Below are positions 42,407 to 51,297 of a stretch of DNA of 61,145 nucleotides, piece by piece. Source of the DNA: Clostridiales bacterium (GTDB lineage Bacteria > Bacillota > Clostridia > Oscillospirales > Oscillospiraceae). Positions within the stretch are counted from its first letter, which is position 1. Every line of letters begins with the position of its first letter. A program made the position numbers and the translations under genes. Below the pieces are notes generated by a model. It saw nothing but the letters and a program-made list of their open reading frames with translations, was not told the origin of the DNA and ran no database searches. The stretch covers positions 1-61,145 of the forward strand of contig SFLH01000013.1 of assembly GCA_004554585.1 (NCBI GenBank). The letters run 5' to 3'.

Positions 42407-43819
42407 TTACAGGAAGACCAGCCCGTAGATCACATAGGCGGCCAGGGTCAGCACCCCGGCGGTGAGAGCAAAGGGCATCTGGGTCTTTACGTGGTCCAAA
42501 GGCTGGATGTTGGTGGCCCGGGAGATGAGGATGGCATTGTCCGAATAGAAGCACAGCTGGGTGCCCAGGACGGTGCCCGAGAAGATGGCCGCAATGGCTA
42601 CGGCCATGTTGGCGTCCATAGCCTGGACCAGGGAGACCACCAGGGGCACCATGATCACCGCCACCCCCCAGGCATTGGCCAGGGCGAAGGTCATCAGGGT
42701 GGCCACCAGGAAGATCACCAGGGGCAGGAACTTCCCGCTCATAAGGGGGGTCACCGTACCAATGATGTAGGTGGACATGCCCAGGGTCTCACAGGCATTC
42801 TTAAACAGGAAGGCGATGACCAGCAGCACCAGAATGGACATCATGGAGGAAAAGCCGTCCCACATGGTGTCCACATACTCGGCCAGGTTCATCAGCCGCC
42901 GGACCAGGTACATCACGCACGTAAAGATCAAGGTCACCACCAGGCCCGAGAGCACGTCCACATCAAAGTAGATGGTGCCGATGATCAGAACCACAATGGG
43001 CAAGACGAAGTCGATCACCCCAGCCTTCCCCTTTTTCTTGGCGGGGGCGCCGTCGGCCTCAGGCTCGGTGAGCACCTGCTGCTCGGGGATCAGGTCCTCC
43101 GGTTCCTCGTCGTACACCCGCTGGGCGGTGAAGAGGTCCCCGGTCTCGTCAGCCTGCTTCTGGTACTTCTTGATGGGCCCAAAGAGGGGGATGACCCCCG
43201 CGATGACCAAAACCAGCACCAGCAGGCACAGCATGGGGTAGAACATATAGGGAATGGACTGGGCATAGACGCCCAGGGCGCTGCTTCCCTCGGGGACGAT
43301 GCCGGTCTCCTCGATGAGGCTGGCAAAGTAGATGGTCCACGAACTCAGGGGCACCAGTACCACCATGGGCGCCGAGGTAGAGCCGATGACATAGGCAGTC
43401 ATGGTGCGGTGGAGCTTGTGGGAGTCGTTGAGCCGCTTGACGGTGGTGGCGGTGGTCATGATGTTCAGGTAGTCGTCCACGAACAGGATGACGCTCAGCA
43501 GCCACTCGGCAGCCAGAGACCGCTTCCGCGTGGCGGCGAATTTAGACAGCAGCTTGGAAAAGCTCATGGCGGCCTGGGAGCGCTCCAGCACGCAGATCAG
43601 GCTGCCCAGCAGACCCACCACCAGCAGCACCCAGATGTTCTCGGCGGCGACCACCTGCAGCTGCTCGATGAGTGCATAGAACCAGTCGCCCTTATAGCCG
43701 ATGACCAGGGCCACCAGGGTGGCCAGGAACAAGGACTCAAAGGTCCGCTTTGTGATCAGAGCCAGGGCAAACAGAACGATCACGGGAACGATGCTGACAA
43801 TACCATAGGTTGCTTCCAT
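42407..43819 (-). CDS. NhaC-type Na+/H+ antiporter
   Basis: A 470-residue, roughly twelve-helix transporter of the NhaC / ion-transporter superfamily. Signs: ILFVDDYLN (conserved acidic pair), TTATTVKRLNDSHKLHRTMTAYVIGSTSAPMVVLVPLSSW, GKFLPLVIFLVATLMTFALANAWGVAVIMVPL and SDNAILISRATN. A cytosolic loop of about 60 residues, rich in E, P and K, interrupts the middle. The family includes Na+/H+ and malate-lactate exchangers, so the substrate is not fixed. It shares strand and neighbourhood with the LuxR-type regulator and faces away from the diamine genes, so it may export or exchange a related metabolite. Start ATG at 43819 after AGAAGGGGG. Confidence 0.88.
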   Translation of the reverse strand: MEATYGIVSIVPVIVLFALALITKRTFESLFLATLVALVIGYKGDWFYALIEQLQVVAAENIWVLLVVGLLGSLICVLERSQAAMSFSKLLSKFAATRKRSLAAEWLLSVILFVDDYLNIMTTATTVKRLNDSHKLHRTMTAYVIGSTSAPMVVLVPLSSWTIYFASLIEETGIVPEGSSALGVYAQSIPYMFYPMLCLLVLVLVIAGVIPLFGPIKKYQKQADETGDLFTAQRVYDEEPEDLIPEQQVLTEPEADGAPAKKKGKAGVIDFVLPIVVLIIGTIYFDVDVLSGLVVTLIFTCVMYLVRRLMNLAEYVDTMWDGFSSMMSILVLLVIAFLFKNACETLGMSTYIIGTVTPLMSGKFLPLVIFLVATLMTFALANAWGVAVIMVPLVVSLVQAMDANMAVAIAAIFSGTVLGTQLCFYSDNAILISRATNIQPLDHVKTQMPFALTAGVLTLAAYVIYGLVFL

Positions 43820-43947
43820 GCAAATACCCCCTTCTGGGGGCCGGAGCCCCCTGCAAGCGTCGTGGCGCAAAGAATGGCAAGGCGTCAGCGGATGCGGCGG
43901 GTATTGGGCGGCAATGGCAGATGGGTTCGCAAATCTCGTTGGGTGAT

Positions 43948-44721
43948 TCAGCCGCGCAGATCCAGCTCCAGCAGCAGGCGCATGACCTCCCAGCGGGAGG
44001 TCACCCCTAGCTTGCGGAACATGTTTTGAAAATGCTTCTGCAGGGTGGAGCCCCGCACCTGCAGGGCTTCGGCGATCTCGTGGTTGTCGCGGAACCTAGT
44101 CAGCAGCTCCAGCAGCTCCTTTTCCCGGGAAGTCAGCCCGTATCTGGCGGCCACAGCGGATAGATCGCTCCCCCCTTGCAGGCCAGGGCGGCTGGTCCTG
44201 TCCAGCAGGGCTGCCATGTGCTGGTTCAGGTGGGACCCCACGGATTTGAGCAGGAAAAGCTCCTCCTCTGTGAAAGGACCGTCCTGCCGGCCGCGAAACA
44301 GACTGAGCACCCCCAGCGGCCGCCCATTGTGGACCACCGCGTAAAACAGGGTATCATAGATGCCATAGGGCTGGTAGCACTTCTGATAGATCGTGGAATG
44401 CAGTCTCTCCTGGTCCTCCACCAGATCGCTCTCCCGAAAGATGGTGGCCTCTCGGCAGCGGCTGAGCCAACCGGTCTGATCATCGTCCGCATAGCGCATG
44501 TAGTTGCGCTCGGCCTCGATAAACTCCCCAGGGACGCACAGGGGGTCCAGGAGAAAGATTCGGCTGCCCCGCTCCTCGCTGCGCAGGATGCTGGCGTAGG
44601 GCGTGGGGATCAGCAATTTCAGCATAGGCAAGAAGTACTGCCCCAGACTTTCATAATTCCGGCACCGATACAATTCGGATATCACCTGGTTATAAATGAG
44701 AAATGTGTTCTTTTCTACCAT
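43948..44721 (-). CDS. GAF-LuxR family transcriptional regulator
   Basis: A 257-residue regulator. Residues ~20-170 look like a GAF-type sensor domain (LFYAVVHNGRPLGVLSLFRGRQDGPFTEEELFLLKSVGSHL). The C-terminus is a LuxR-type helix-turn-helix (LTSREKELLELLTRFRDNHEIAEALQVRGSTLQKHFQNMFRKLG). No phosphate-receiver domain is present, so it probably senses a small molecule. It is divergent from the aminotransferase gene across a 372-bp AT-rich region and is the likely controller of both sides. The ATG follows AAAGGAG. Confidence 0.85.
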   Translation of the reverse strand: MVEKNTFLIYNQVISELYRCRNYESLGQYFLPMLKLLIPTPYASILRSEERGSRIFLLDPLCVPGEFIEAERNYMRYADDDQTGWLSRCREATIFRESDLVEDQERLHSTIYQKCYQPYGIYDTLFYAVVHNGRPLGVLSLFRGRQDGPFTEEELFLLKSVGSHLNQHMAALLDRTSRPGLQGGSDLSAVAARYGLTSREKELLELLTRFRDNHEIAEALQVRGSTLQKHFQNMFRKLGVTSRWEVMRLLLELDLRG

Positions 44722-44740
44722 TTTTTGGTGCTCCTTTATT

Positions 44741-44753
44741 TAGAATCCTTCCT
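44741..44753 (+). repeat. 13-bp direct repeat, copy 1
   Basis: TAGAATCCTTCCT, identical to 44909-44921. Possible operator half of the LuxR-type regulator. Confidence 0.4.
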
Positions 44754-44908
44754 CAATGCTACTATAATGGAAAATAAATCGAAATACCATACTTCAAAAT
44801 ATGAAAGGATACTTCTTTTCGAGTAAAAAAGGCAAAAAGAAAAGAATTTTCTTGCCATAGGCAGCGGATTATAATGAAAGAGGAAAAATTGCCCTTTCCA
44901 ATCGCTCC

Positions 44909-44921
44909 TAGAATCCTTCCT
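44909..44921 (+). repeat. 13-bp direct repeat, copy 2
   Basis: Second copy, 168 bp from the first, in the same intergenic region. Confidence 0.4.
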
Positions 44922-45093
44922 TTTTCAGCGGAGCGGCATGACACCCCCGGAGAGGGGACTTGCAAAACCTTCCAGCAGAGAACCGGCAGAAAGCGGATGT
45001 CCGTCCTGCCACAGTTTGACAGTATCTTCCCTTTATGAAACACGGGCAAACGGAGAGAGACAAACCCAAACATGATGTTAGGAGGTACTTATT

Positions 45094-46461
45094 ATGGCAA
45101 GCAAGGAACAAGTGGTACGCGATCTCGACCGCGTCATTGGCCTGATTAAAACCAAGGCGAAAGACATTCCCCCGGAAACCAGAAAGCAGATGATGGAAGA
45201 GACCATCCAGCATTTTGACCAATATGTCAGCCCCGGCTGGCTGAAGTACCGGAAATCGGTCTCCTCGGAGACCGACGGCCACGCTGTGCTGGAATGGGAA
45301 GACGGCGGCGCCTACTTCTACGGCCTGGACGGCGAGAAGTTCCTGGACTGCCTGGGCGGCTTCGGCATCTACACCGCCGGTCACAGCCAGCCGGAGATCG
45401 TGGACGTGGTCAAGGCTCAGCTGGACCGCCAGGGCCTGCACTCCCAGGAGCTGCTGGACCCCCTGCGAGGCTATCTGGCCAAAGCCATGGCCGACATCAC
45501 CCCCGGCGATCTGCAGCAGTGCTTCTTCACCAACTGCGGCACCGAGGCAGTAGAAATGGCCCTGAAGCTGGCCCGGTTCAAAACCGGCGGCCGCTGGTTC
45601 ATCTCCACCGTTCGGGCCTTCCACGGCAAGACCGCCGGCTCCCTGGCCGTGGGCGGCAAGGGGACCTATCGGGAACCCTACCTCCCCCTGGTCCAGCAGG
45701 TGACCCACGTGGAATACGGCGATATTGACGCCATGCGCAAGGCCATCGAGAACTTGGAATTCGTGGGAGAAAAGCTGGCCGCCGTCATCTTAGAGCCCAT
45801 CCAGGGCGAGGCCGGCGTCATCGTACCGCCCCCCGGCTACCTGAAGGAAGTGCGTCAGCTGTGTGACGAGCACAACATCCCCCTGATCCTGGACGAGATC
45901 CAGACGGGCATGGGCCGCACCGGCACCATGTGGCGCTGTGAGGCCGAGGATGTGGTCCCCGACGTGATGACCTTCGGCAAGGCCTTCGGCGGCGGTGTGA
46001 TGCCCATCACCGGCTTTATCTGCCGGCCCCATATGTGGAGCCAGGAGCTCATCGACAACCCCTACCTGCTGGGTTCCACCACCTTCGGCGGCAACCCCGT
46101 GTGCTGCTCGGCCGCCATTGCCACCATCCGCTTCATGCTGGCCCACGACATTCCCGGCCAGTGCCGGGACAAGGGCGCCAAGCTCAAGGCCGGCCTGGAA
46201 GCCGCCTGGAAAAAGTATCCCAAGCTGGTGGACGAGGTACGGGGCGCAGGCCTGATGCTGGCTGTGGAGTTTGCCGATGACGAGATCGGCTACGCCTTCT
46301 CCAAGAACATGTACGCCCACAACGTCATCATTGCCGGCACCCTGAACAACTCCAAGACCATCCGCTTCGAGCCCACCGCCGTCATGACCGACGAGGAGAT
46401 CGACTTCGTCATCCAGGCCGTGGACGAGTCCCTGGCCCAGGTCCAGGCGGACATGGGCTGA
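45094..46461 (+). CDS. patA: Class III aminotransferase, putrescine aminotransferase type
   Basis: A 455-residue PLP enzyme. The PLP lysine is K296 in TFGKAFGGG; the PLP-phosphate and aspartate sites are seen in FFTNCGTEAVEMALKLAR and LILDEIQTGMGRTG. The N-terminus (MASKEQVVRDLDRVIGLI ... HFDQYVSPGWLKYRK) and length match putrescine:2-oxoglutarate aminotransferase (PatA/YgjG), which turns putrescine (also cadaverine) into an amino-aldehyde. An aldehyde dehydrogenase follows 43 bp later and fits the next step. The ATG follows AGGAGG. Ornithine or GABA aminotransferase are less likely alternatives. Confidence 0.82.
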   Translation: MASKEQVVRDLDRVIGLIKTKAKDIPPETRKQMMEETIQHFDQYVSPGWLKYRKSVSSETDGHAVLEWEDGGAYFYGLDGEKFLDCLGGFGIYTAGHSQPEIVDVVKAQLDRQGLHSQELLDPLRGYLAKAMADITPGDLQQCFFTNCGTEAVEMALKLARFKTGGRWFISTVRAFHGKTAGSLAVGGKGTYREPYLPLVQQVTHVEYGDIDAMRKAIENLEFVGEKLAAVILEPIQGEAGVIVPPPGYLKEVRQLCDEHNIPLILDEIQTGMGRTGTMWRCEAEDVVPDVMTFGKAFGGGVMPITGFICRPHMWSQELIDNPYLLGSTTFGGNPVCCSAAIATIRFMLAHDIPGQCRDKGAKLKAGLEAAWKKYPKLVDEVRGAGLMLAVEFADDEIGYAFSKNMYAHNVIIAGTLNNSKTIRFEPTAVMTDEEIDFVIQAVDESLAQVQADMG

Positions 46462-46504
46462 CCTTCCCCTCACATTGCATTGACGACTGACAGGAGGTAA
46501 TCCG

Positions 46505-47986
46505 ATGAAGCTTTGTAAGAACTATATCAACGGGGAATGGGTGGAGAGCGTCAGCGGCAAGAAATCCCCCACCTACAACCCCGCCACCGGAGAAGTGCTG
46601 GCCGAGATCACCATGAGCACCCCCGAGGACGTGGACCTGGCCGTGGCTGCCGCCCGCACCTCCTTCTATGAGACCCGGGATTGGCGAGATATGGACAGCC
46701 AGACCCGGGGAGACATCCTCCTTAAAATCGCCGACCTGATCGACAAGCACCGTGACGAGCTGGCCCGCATAGAGTCCATGGACATGGGCAAGCCCCTGCG
46801 GGAGGCCGAGGGCGACGTGGACGACGCCCTGCACTGCTACCGCTACTATGCCGGCCTGATCAAGGCCCCCCACGGCGGGGTGTATGAGGTCAACGAGGGC
46901 TTTGGCAAGATGCACTCCTTCACCATCCACGAGCCCGTGGGCGTGGTGGCCCTTATCAGCGCCTGGAACTTCCCCTTCGTCATGGGCTCCTGGAAGATCG
47001 CCCCCGCCCTGGCCGCCGGCAACAGCATCATCTTCAAGCCCGCCTCCAACGCCGTGCTGTCCAACGTGAAGATGTTTGAGATCCTTCACGAGGCCGGCGT
47101 CCCCAAGGGAGCAGCCAACTTGATCCTGGGGCCCGGCGGCTCCGTGGGCGAGGCCATGGCCTCCCACAAGGGCATCGAGATGATCACCCTCACCGGCTCC
47201 ACCGCCGTGGGCCAGTCCATCATGCGCTGCGCCGCCAGCAACATCAAGAAGATCGGCCTGGAGCTGGGCGGCAAGTCCCCCAACATCATCTTCGCCGACG
47301 TGGACCTGGAGGCCGCCGTAGAGTGGGCCATGATCGGCATCTTCTTCAACCAGGGGGAGGTGTGCTGTGCCGGCTCCCGGATCATCATTGAGGAGAGCAT
47401 CCACGACGCCTTCGTCAAGCGCTTTGCCGAGCGGGCCAACGCCATGACCATCGGCAACCCCCTGGACAACCCCGACATGGGCCCCCTGGTCAGCGAAGGC
47501 CAGCTGCGGGACGTGCTGGGCTATGTGCAGAAGGGCATCGAGGAGGGCGCCACTCTGGTCTGCGGCGGCCAGCGCTACACCGAGGGCGAGTGCGCCAAGG
47601 GCTACTTCATGCGCCCCACCATTTTCGACAACTGCACCCCCGACATGACCATCGTCCGGGAGGAGATCTTCGGCCCCGTGGTCACCATCCAGACCTTTAA
47701 GACCGAGGAGGAGGCCATCGCCCTGGCCAACGACACCGACTACGGCCTGGCCGGCGGCGTCTTCACCCACCAGCTGGAGCGGGCCCTCCGGGTGGTCAAG
47801 GAAGTCCGGGCGGGCATCACCTGGGTCAACGCCTTCAACCCCACCTTCAACGAAGCCCCCTGGGGCGGCTACAAGATGTCCGGCATCGGCCGGGAGCTTG
47901 GGGTCCACGGTCTGGAGGAGTACCAGGAGATCAAGCAGGTGAACATCAACCTTACCCCCGGCCCCGCCGGTTGGTATGAGCACTAA
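46505..47986 (+). CDS. patD: Aldehyde dehydrogenase, gamma-aminobutyraldehyde type
   Basis: A 493-residue NAD(P)+-dependent aldehyde dehydrogenase. The general base E253 is in LELGGKSPN and nucleophile C287 in NQGEVCCAGSR, where the usual QCCC reads EVCC. The oxyanion region (AWNFPFVMG) and NAD fold (TLTGSTAVGQ) are intact. It resembles betaine- and aminobutyraldehyde dehydrogenases. With the aminotransferase it would convert putrescine to GABA (or cadaverine to 5-aminovalerate). The ATG follows AGGAGGTAAT. Two stem-loops separate it from the convergent 5'-nucleotidase gene. Confidence 0.82.
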   Translation: MKLCKNYINGEWVESVSGKKSPTYNPATGEVLAEITMSTPEDVDLAVAAARTSFYETRDWRDMDSQTRGDILLKIADLIDKHRDELARIESMDMGKPLREAEGDVDDALHCYRYYAGLIKAPHGGVYEVNEGFGKMHSFTIHEPVGVVALISAWNFPFVMGSWKIAPALAAGNSIIFKPASNAVLSNVKMFEILHEAGVPKGAANLILGPGGSVGEAMASHKGIEMITLTGSTAVGQSIMRCAASNIKKIGLELGGKSPNIIFADVDLEAAVEWAMIGIFFNQGEVCCAGSRIIIEESIHDAFVKRFAERANAMTIGNPLDNPDMGPLVSEGQLRDVLGYVQKGIEEGATLVCGGQRYTEGECAKGYFMRPTIFDNCTPDMTIVREEIFGPVVTIQTFKTEEEAIALANDTDYGLAGGVFTHQLERALRVVKEVRAGITWVNAFNPTFNEAPWGGYKMSGIGRELGVHGLEEYQEIKQVNINLTPGPAGWYEH

Positions 47987-48014
47987 GTCTCTCCCGTCTG
48001 ACAAAAAACACAAA

Positions 48015-48052
48015 CAGAGAACCGGCACAGCGTTGGCTGTGCCGGTTCTCTG
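48015..48052. terminator. Perfect 17-bp stem-loop after the aldehyde dehydrogenase gene
   Basis: 48015-48031 with 48036-48052, loop GTTG. The T-rich side is on the minus strand, so it may terminate leftward transcription better than rightward. Confidence 0.6.
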
Positions 48053-48126
48053 CTTGCCCAGGCTCCTCTCCCGGGTTCCCCAGAGGGCCGAGCACCGGCC
48101 CCAGGCACACGCCGGGCAAAGGAAAA

Positions 48127-48154
48127 CGCCCCGCTCTCAAAAGAGAGCGGGGCG
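48127..48154 (-). terminator. Terminator of the 5'-nucleotidase gene
   Basis: 12-bp stem CGCCCCGCTCTC with its complement, 4-base loop, GTTTTCC after it on the minus strand; 34 bp past the stop. Confidence 0.75.
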
Positions 48155-48187
48155 TTGATCTGCCGGAATGCTGGCTTTGGCGGGAAC

Positions 48188-50350
48188 TCACTCTGCGGTG
48201 TAGCGCATGAGGATGGTGGCCGCCTGGGCCCGGGTGGCAGTGCTCTTGGGGGAGAGGGTGGTGTCGGTGGTGCCGGTGATCAGGCCCTCGCCCACGGCCC
48301 AGTTCAGGGCTTCCTTGGCGTAGGCGGAGACCTGGTCGGCGTCCACAAAGCCGGTCAGGTTGTCCCCTTCCACCACGATGGGATCCAGGCTCTCATAGTC
48401 GGCAAAGCGATAGAAGAAGGTGGCCATCTGCTCCCGGGTCAGGGAAGCGGTGGGGGAGAAGGTGTTGTCACTGGTGCCCTCGGTGATGCCGTTTGCGGCA
48501 GCCCAGATCACTGCGTCGGTGTACCAGGTGTCGGCAGCCACATCAGAGAAGGGGTTCTCGCCGCTGACGGCGGGGGAGCCGGCCATCCGATACAGCACAG
48601 TGACCATCATGCCGCGGTTGATGGTGACGTCGGGGGAGAAGCCGGTGCCAGTGCCGTTCATCAGGCCGGTGAGGGTCACATAGGTCACGGCGTTGGCATA
48701 CCAGTCTCCGGCCACCACGTCGTCATAGGAGATGGTGTGGATGCGGCCGGCGGTCTCGCCATACTGGCCGGCGGAGACCACGCCGCCCAGCTGGGAAGTG
48801 ATGTAGTCCATGACCACCTCGTCCAGGGGCACGCCGGTGTCATAGCCGGTGGTGGCGGCCTTGAAGGCGTAGTAGGTGTCGCCGCCGGCGCCCAGGAAGT
48901 CGTTGGTGACGATGGTATAGGTCTCGTTCACGTCAAAGGCCTGTCCGCCCACGGTCTGGATCATCACCCGGTTGATGGCGGTGGGCTGGTTGTAGGTGGA
49001 GCCGGGATACAGGTCACCGGCGGCGTAGGGGGCACCGGTGTTCAGGGTGAACTCAATGCCGGCCACCTGGGGGAAGGCGCCCACGGACTCGGGGGTGCAG
49101 TAGGTGGAGGCCTCCAGGGCTTCCAGCAGCTCCGCGCCAGTCACTTCCACCACGTACAGGGTGTTGCCAAAGGGCAGGACGGTGTTGATGTCCTTCTTGG
49201 TGATGTCGCCGGCAGCGATGCTGGCACGGATGCCGCCGCCGTTGGTGACGGCCGCGTCCACATTGGCGTTGTCCAGGCCGGCCTGCCAGAGCATGGCGTC
49301 GGCGATCAGGTCGCCCAGGTTGGTCTCGCCGGTGCGGACGGCTTCCTTTTCGCCCTGCAGGTCCACTTCGCTCTTGGCAAAGACCGTGCCGTAGTCGGCG
49401 TCAATCTGGTCCTGGATCTCCTGGGTCCGGGCAGCCACAGCGGCGTCGGGGGTGAAGCCCTCGGTGGCGTTGAGCTCTTCCACGGACTGGCTGCTGACGG
49501 TCACAGCGCCGTCGGGGGCGATGTCCACCACGCCCACGTTGTCCAGCTTGGTGCCGGTGGAGGTGAGGTAGGTGTCGCCCACCATGCCGGTGCCATCGGT
49601 GGCGGCCAGCACGTCATCCAGGGTGGAGTGGGAGTGGCCGTCGAGGAACACGTCGATGCCGGTGACGTTCTCCAGCAGGTCGATGGAGGTGTTGCCGGCG
49701 GAGGAGGCGTCGATGCCCAGGTGGCCCACGCAGATGATGTAGCTGCAGCCCTCGGCCTTCAGGGCATCCACCTGGGCCTGGGCGCAGTCAAACATGTCCT
49801 GGCCGCCCAGGAAGGTGACGCCCTGGATCTTGTCGGGGTTGGCCTTGGTGGCGGTCTCGGGGGTGTCCAGGCCAAAGACGCCGATCTTCACGCCGCTGTC
49901 GGTGGTGAAGATGGTGTTCTCGCCCAGAGCCTGGCTGCCCTCATACTGAATGTTGGCGGCCAGGATGGGGAAGCTGGCCTGCTCTTCCAGGGTCTTCAGG
50001 TTGGCGTAGCCGTAGTCAAACTCGTGGTTGCCGGGCACGGCCACGTCATAGCCGGCCAGGTTCATCAGCTCCACGGCGGTGGCGCCCTGGGAGATGCTGA
50101 CGGTGGGATCGCCCTGGGCGAAGTCACCGGCATCGGCCAGGATCACATAGGCGCCCGCCTGCTGATAGGCCTGCTTCAAAGCAGCCACAGAGGCGTAGCC
50201 GGCGATGCCGCCGTGCACGTCGTTGGTGTGCAGGATCACGATGTGTCCGGTGAGATCTTCCTCCGGGCTGGCCGCGCCAGCGGGGATGGCCAGGGCCAAG
50301 AGCATGACCAAGGCCAGGAAGAGCGCGGAACACTTCTTCCACAGTTTCAT
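48188..50350 (-). CDS. SLH-anchored 5'-nucleotidase / cyclic phosphodiesterase
   Basis: A 720-residue exported UshA-type enzyme. Signal peptide (MKLWKKCSALFLALVMLLAL, cleavage near AGAAS). Metallophosphoesterase domain with HTNDVHG (41-47), DAGDF, GNHEFDYG (107-114), VGHLGID and DGHSHS. The C-terminal nucleotidase domain has TNGGGIR and DTYYAFK. Three SLH repeats end it (from about 545: DVVAGDWYANAVTYVT, FSDVAADTWYTDAVIWAA, and a third near FVDADQVSAYAKEALNWA). It would release phosphate and nucleosides from nucleotides at the cell surface. Start ATG at 50350 after TGGAGGA. It shares its anchor style with the beta-propeller protein at 13 kb. Confidence 0.92.
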   Translation of the reverse strand: MKLWKKCSALFLALVMLLALAIPAGAASPEEDLTGHIVILHTNDVHGGIAGYASVAALKQAYQQAGAYVILADAGDFAQGDPTVSISQGATAVELMNLAGYDVAVPGNHEFDYGYANLKTLEEQASFPILAANIQYEGSQALGENTIFTTDSGVKIGVFGLDTPETATKANPDKIQGVTFLGGQDMFDCAQAQVDALKAEGCSYIICVGHLGIDASSAGNTSIDLLENVTGIDVFLDGHSHSTLDDVLAATDGTGMVGDTYLTSTGTKLDNVGVVDIAPDGAVTVSSQSVEELNATEGFTPDAAVAARTQEIQDQIDADYGTVFAKSEVDLQGEKEAVRTGETNLGDLIADAMLWQAGLDNANVDAAVTNGGGIRASIAAGDITKKDINTVLPFGNTLYVVEVTGAELLEALEASTYCTPESVGAFPQVAGIEFTLNTGAPYAAGDLYPGSTYNQPTAINRVMIQTVGGQAFDVNETYTIVTNDFLGAGGDTYYAFKAATTGYDTGVPLDEVVMDYITSQLGGVVSAGQYGETAGRIHTISYDDVVAGDWYANAVTYVTLTGLMNGTGTGFSPDVTINRGMMVTVLYRMAGSPAVSGENPFSDVAADTWYTDAVIWAAANGITEGTSDNTFSPTASLTREQMATFFYRFADYESLDPIVVEGDNLTGFVDADQVSAYAKEALNWAVGEGLITGTTDTTLSPKSTATRAQAATILMRYTAE

Positions 50351-50480
50351 TGGGAACATCCTCCATTGTTACAAATTTCCCGGGAGGCGGACCCCCCGTG
50401 AGTGCCCTCAGTATAGCGCAGATTTCCCTTTTATGCCACCGTTTTTTGGCGGTTTTTTGTAAGAATTGCGTAAAATTCTC

Positions 50481-50510
50481 AAAAAAAGATCCCCCGCCCG
50501 CAGGCGGGGG
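50481..50510 (-). terminator. Terminator of the 50.5-kb hypothetical gene
   Basis: Stem CCCCCGCC with GGCGGGGG, CGCA loop, seven T on the minus strand. Confidence 0.8.
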
Positions 50511-50516
50511 ACGTTT

Positions 50517-51089
50517 TTATCGCTGAGGTGGACAGCTGTAGTAATACCCCATTTTGTCGTGCTGGTATTCCAGGGCCTCGGTCATCCGGTCCACCAGGTA
50601 GAGGAAGCGGGCGAAGTTCTTCCGAGGGTCCAGGCTCAGGTGGTGCACAGAGTAAGTGGCCAGGGGGAACTTCCACGTTCCGTCAGGGCCGGGCTTGCGA
50701 CCAGCCAGCAGAGCGTCCGTGGGCAGGAAGTAAAGGGCTTTGAGGAAGGCCTTCTCCTCCTGGTCCACCCCATAGCCCAGGATGGCAGCGTAGTCAAAAT
50801 CTACCTGGGCAACGACATTTTCTGTGCTCTCATCCCAAGGGGTACGGCTCATGGCCAGGAAAAAGGGGCGGATGACGGCGGTCTGGTCTTTCAGCTGAGC
50901 CAGTTTGCGGTCCAGAGGAAGGGCACTGTCGGAGAAAGGAGTCCCGTCGGTCCGCTCCAGGTGGCCAGCCAGGCGGCCGTCCGGCCGCTGGGAAAAGGTC
51001 ACCCGGTGCTGGGAGGAAAAGGGGGTATAGCGGTTGAGTACGGTCACAGCCTCTTCCAGCAGGGCAGTGTGGTGGTTGTATGCTTCCAT
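50517..51089 (-). CDS. Hypothetical protein
   Basis: A 190-residue protein I do not recognise. No signal peptide or membrane helix; it looks cytosolic and globular. Visible blocks: HHTALLEEAVTVLNRYTPF, FDYAAILGYGVDQEEKAFLKALYFLP, and FARFLYLVDRMTEALEYQHDKMGYYYSCPP. The start is the ATG at 51089 after GAAGGAGG. It is divergent from the omega-amidase-like gene and has its own terminator. Confidence 0.7.
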   Translation of the reverse strand: MEAYNHHTALLEEAVTVLNRYTPFSSQHRVTFSQRPDGRLAGHLERTDGTPFSDSALPLDRKLAQLKDQTAVIRPFFLAMSRTPWDESTENVVAQVDFDYAAILGYGVDQEEKAFLKALYFLPTDALLAGRKPGPDGTWKFPLATYSVHHLSLDPRKNFARFLYLVDRMTEALEYQHDKMGYYYSCPPQR

Positions 51090-51207
51090 GGAAAAAGCCT
51101 CCTTCGCAGGCGAAAATAGGCGGGGCCGGACACAGGCCCCGGGATGGTCTTTTGTTATTATACAGGAAACCGGTCCAAGACGCAAGAAAAGGCCAGGCGA
51201 AGCCGCC

Positions 51208-51236
51208 TTGCGTCCCGGCCAAAAATATGGTACAGT
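51208..51236 (+). promoter_or_regulatory. Promoter of the omega-amidase-like gene
   Basis: TTGCGT (51208-51213), 17-bp spacer, TACAGT (51231-51236) with TGG before the -10. Confidence 0.5.
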
Positions 51237-51297
51237 TTACACAGTCAGAATCGGAAATTCCCCCCGCCTGCCGGGGGAGGAGAAAGGAGCCCTGCCT

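Larger units (their letters stand above)
44722..45093. other. AT-rich divergent regulatory region
   Basis: 372 bp between the LuxR-type regulator and the aminotransferase gene. It contains a 13-bp exact direct repeat (TAGAATCCTTCCT at 44741-44753 and 44909-44921) and TATAAT-like hexamers, but no -35/-10 pair I trust. TTGACA at about 45015 has no -10 at the right distance. No ORF or structured RNA recognised. Confidence 0.5.

Noticed and set aside
45000..45093. Sigma-A promoter at TTGACA (about 45015) for the aminotransferase gene
   Set aside because: No acceptable -10 at 16-18 bp; a -24/-12 pattern was also not convincing.
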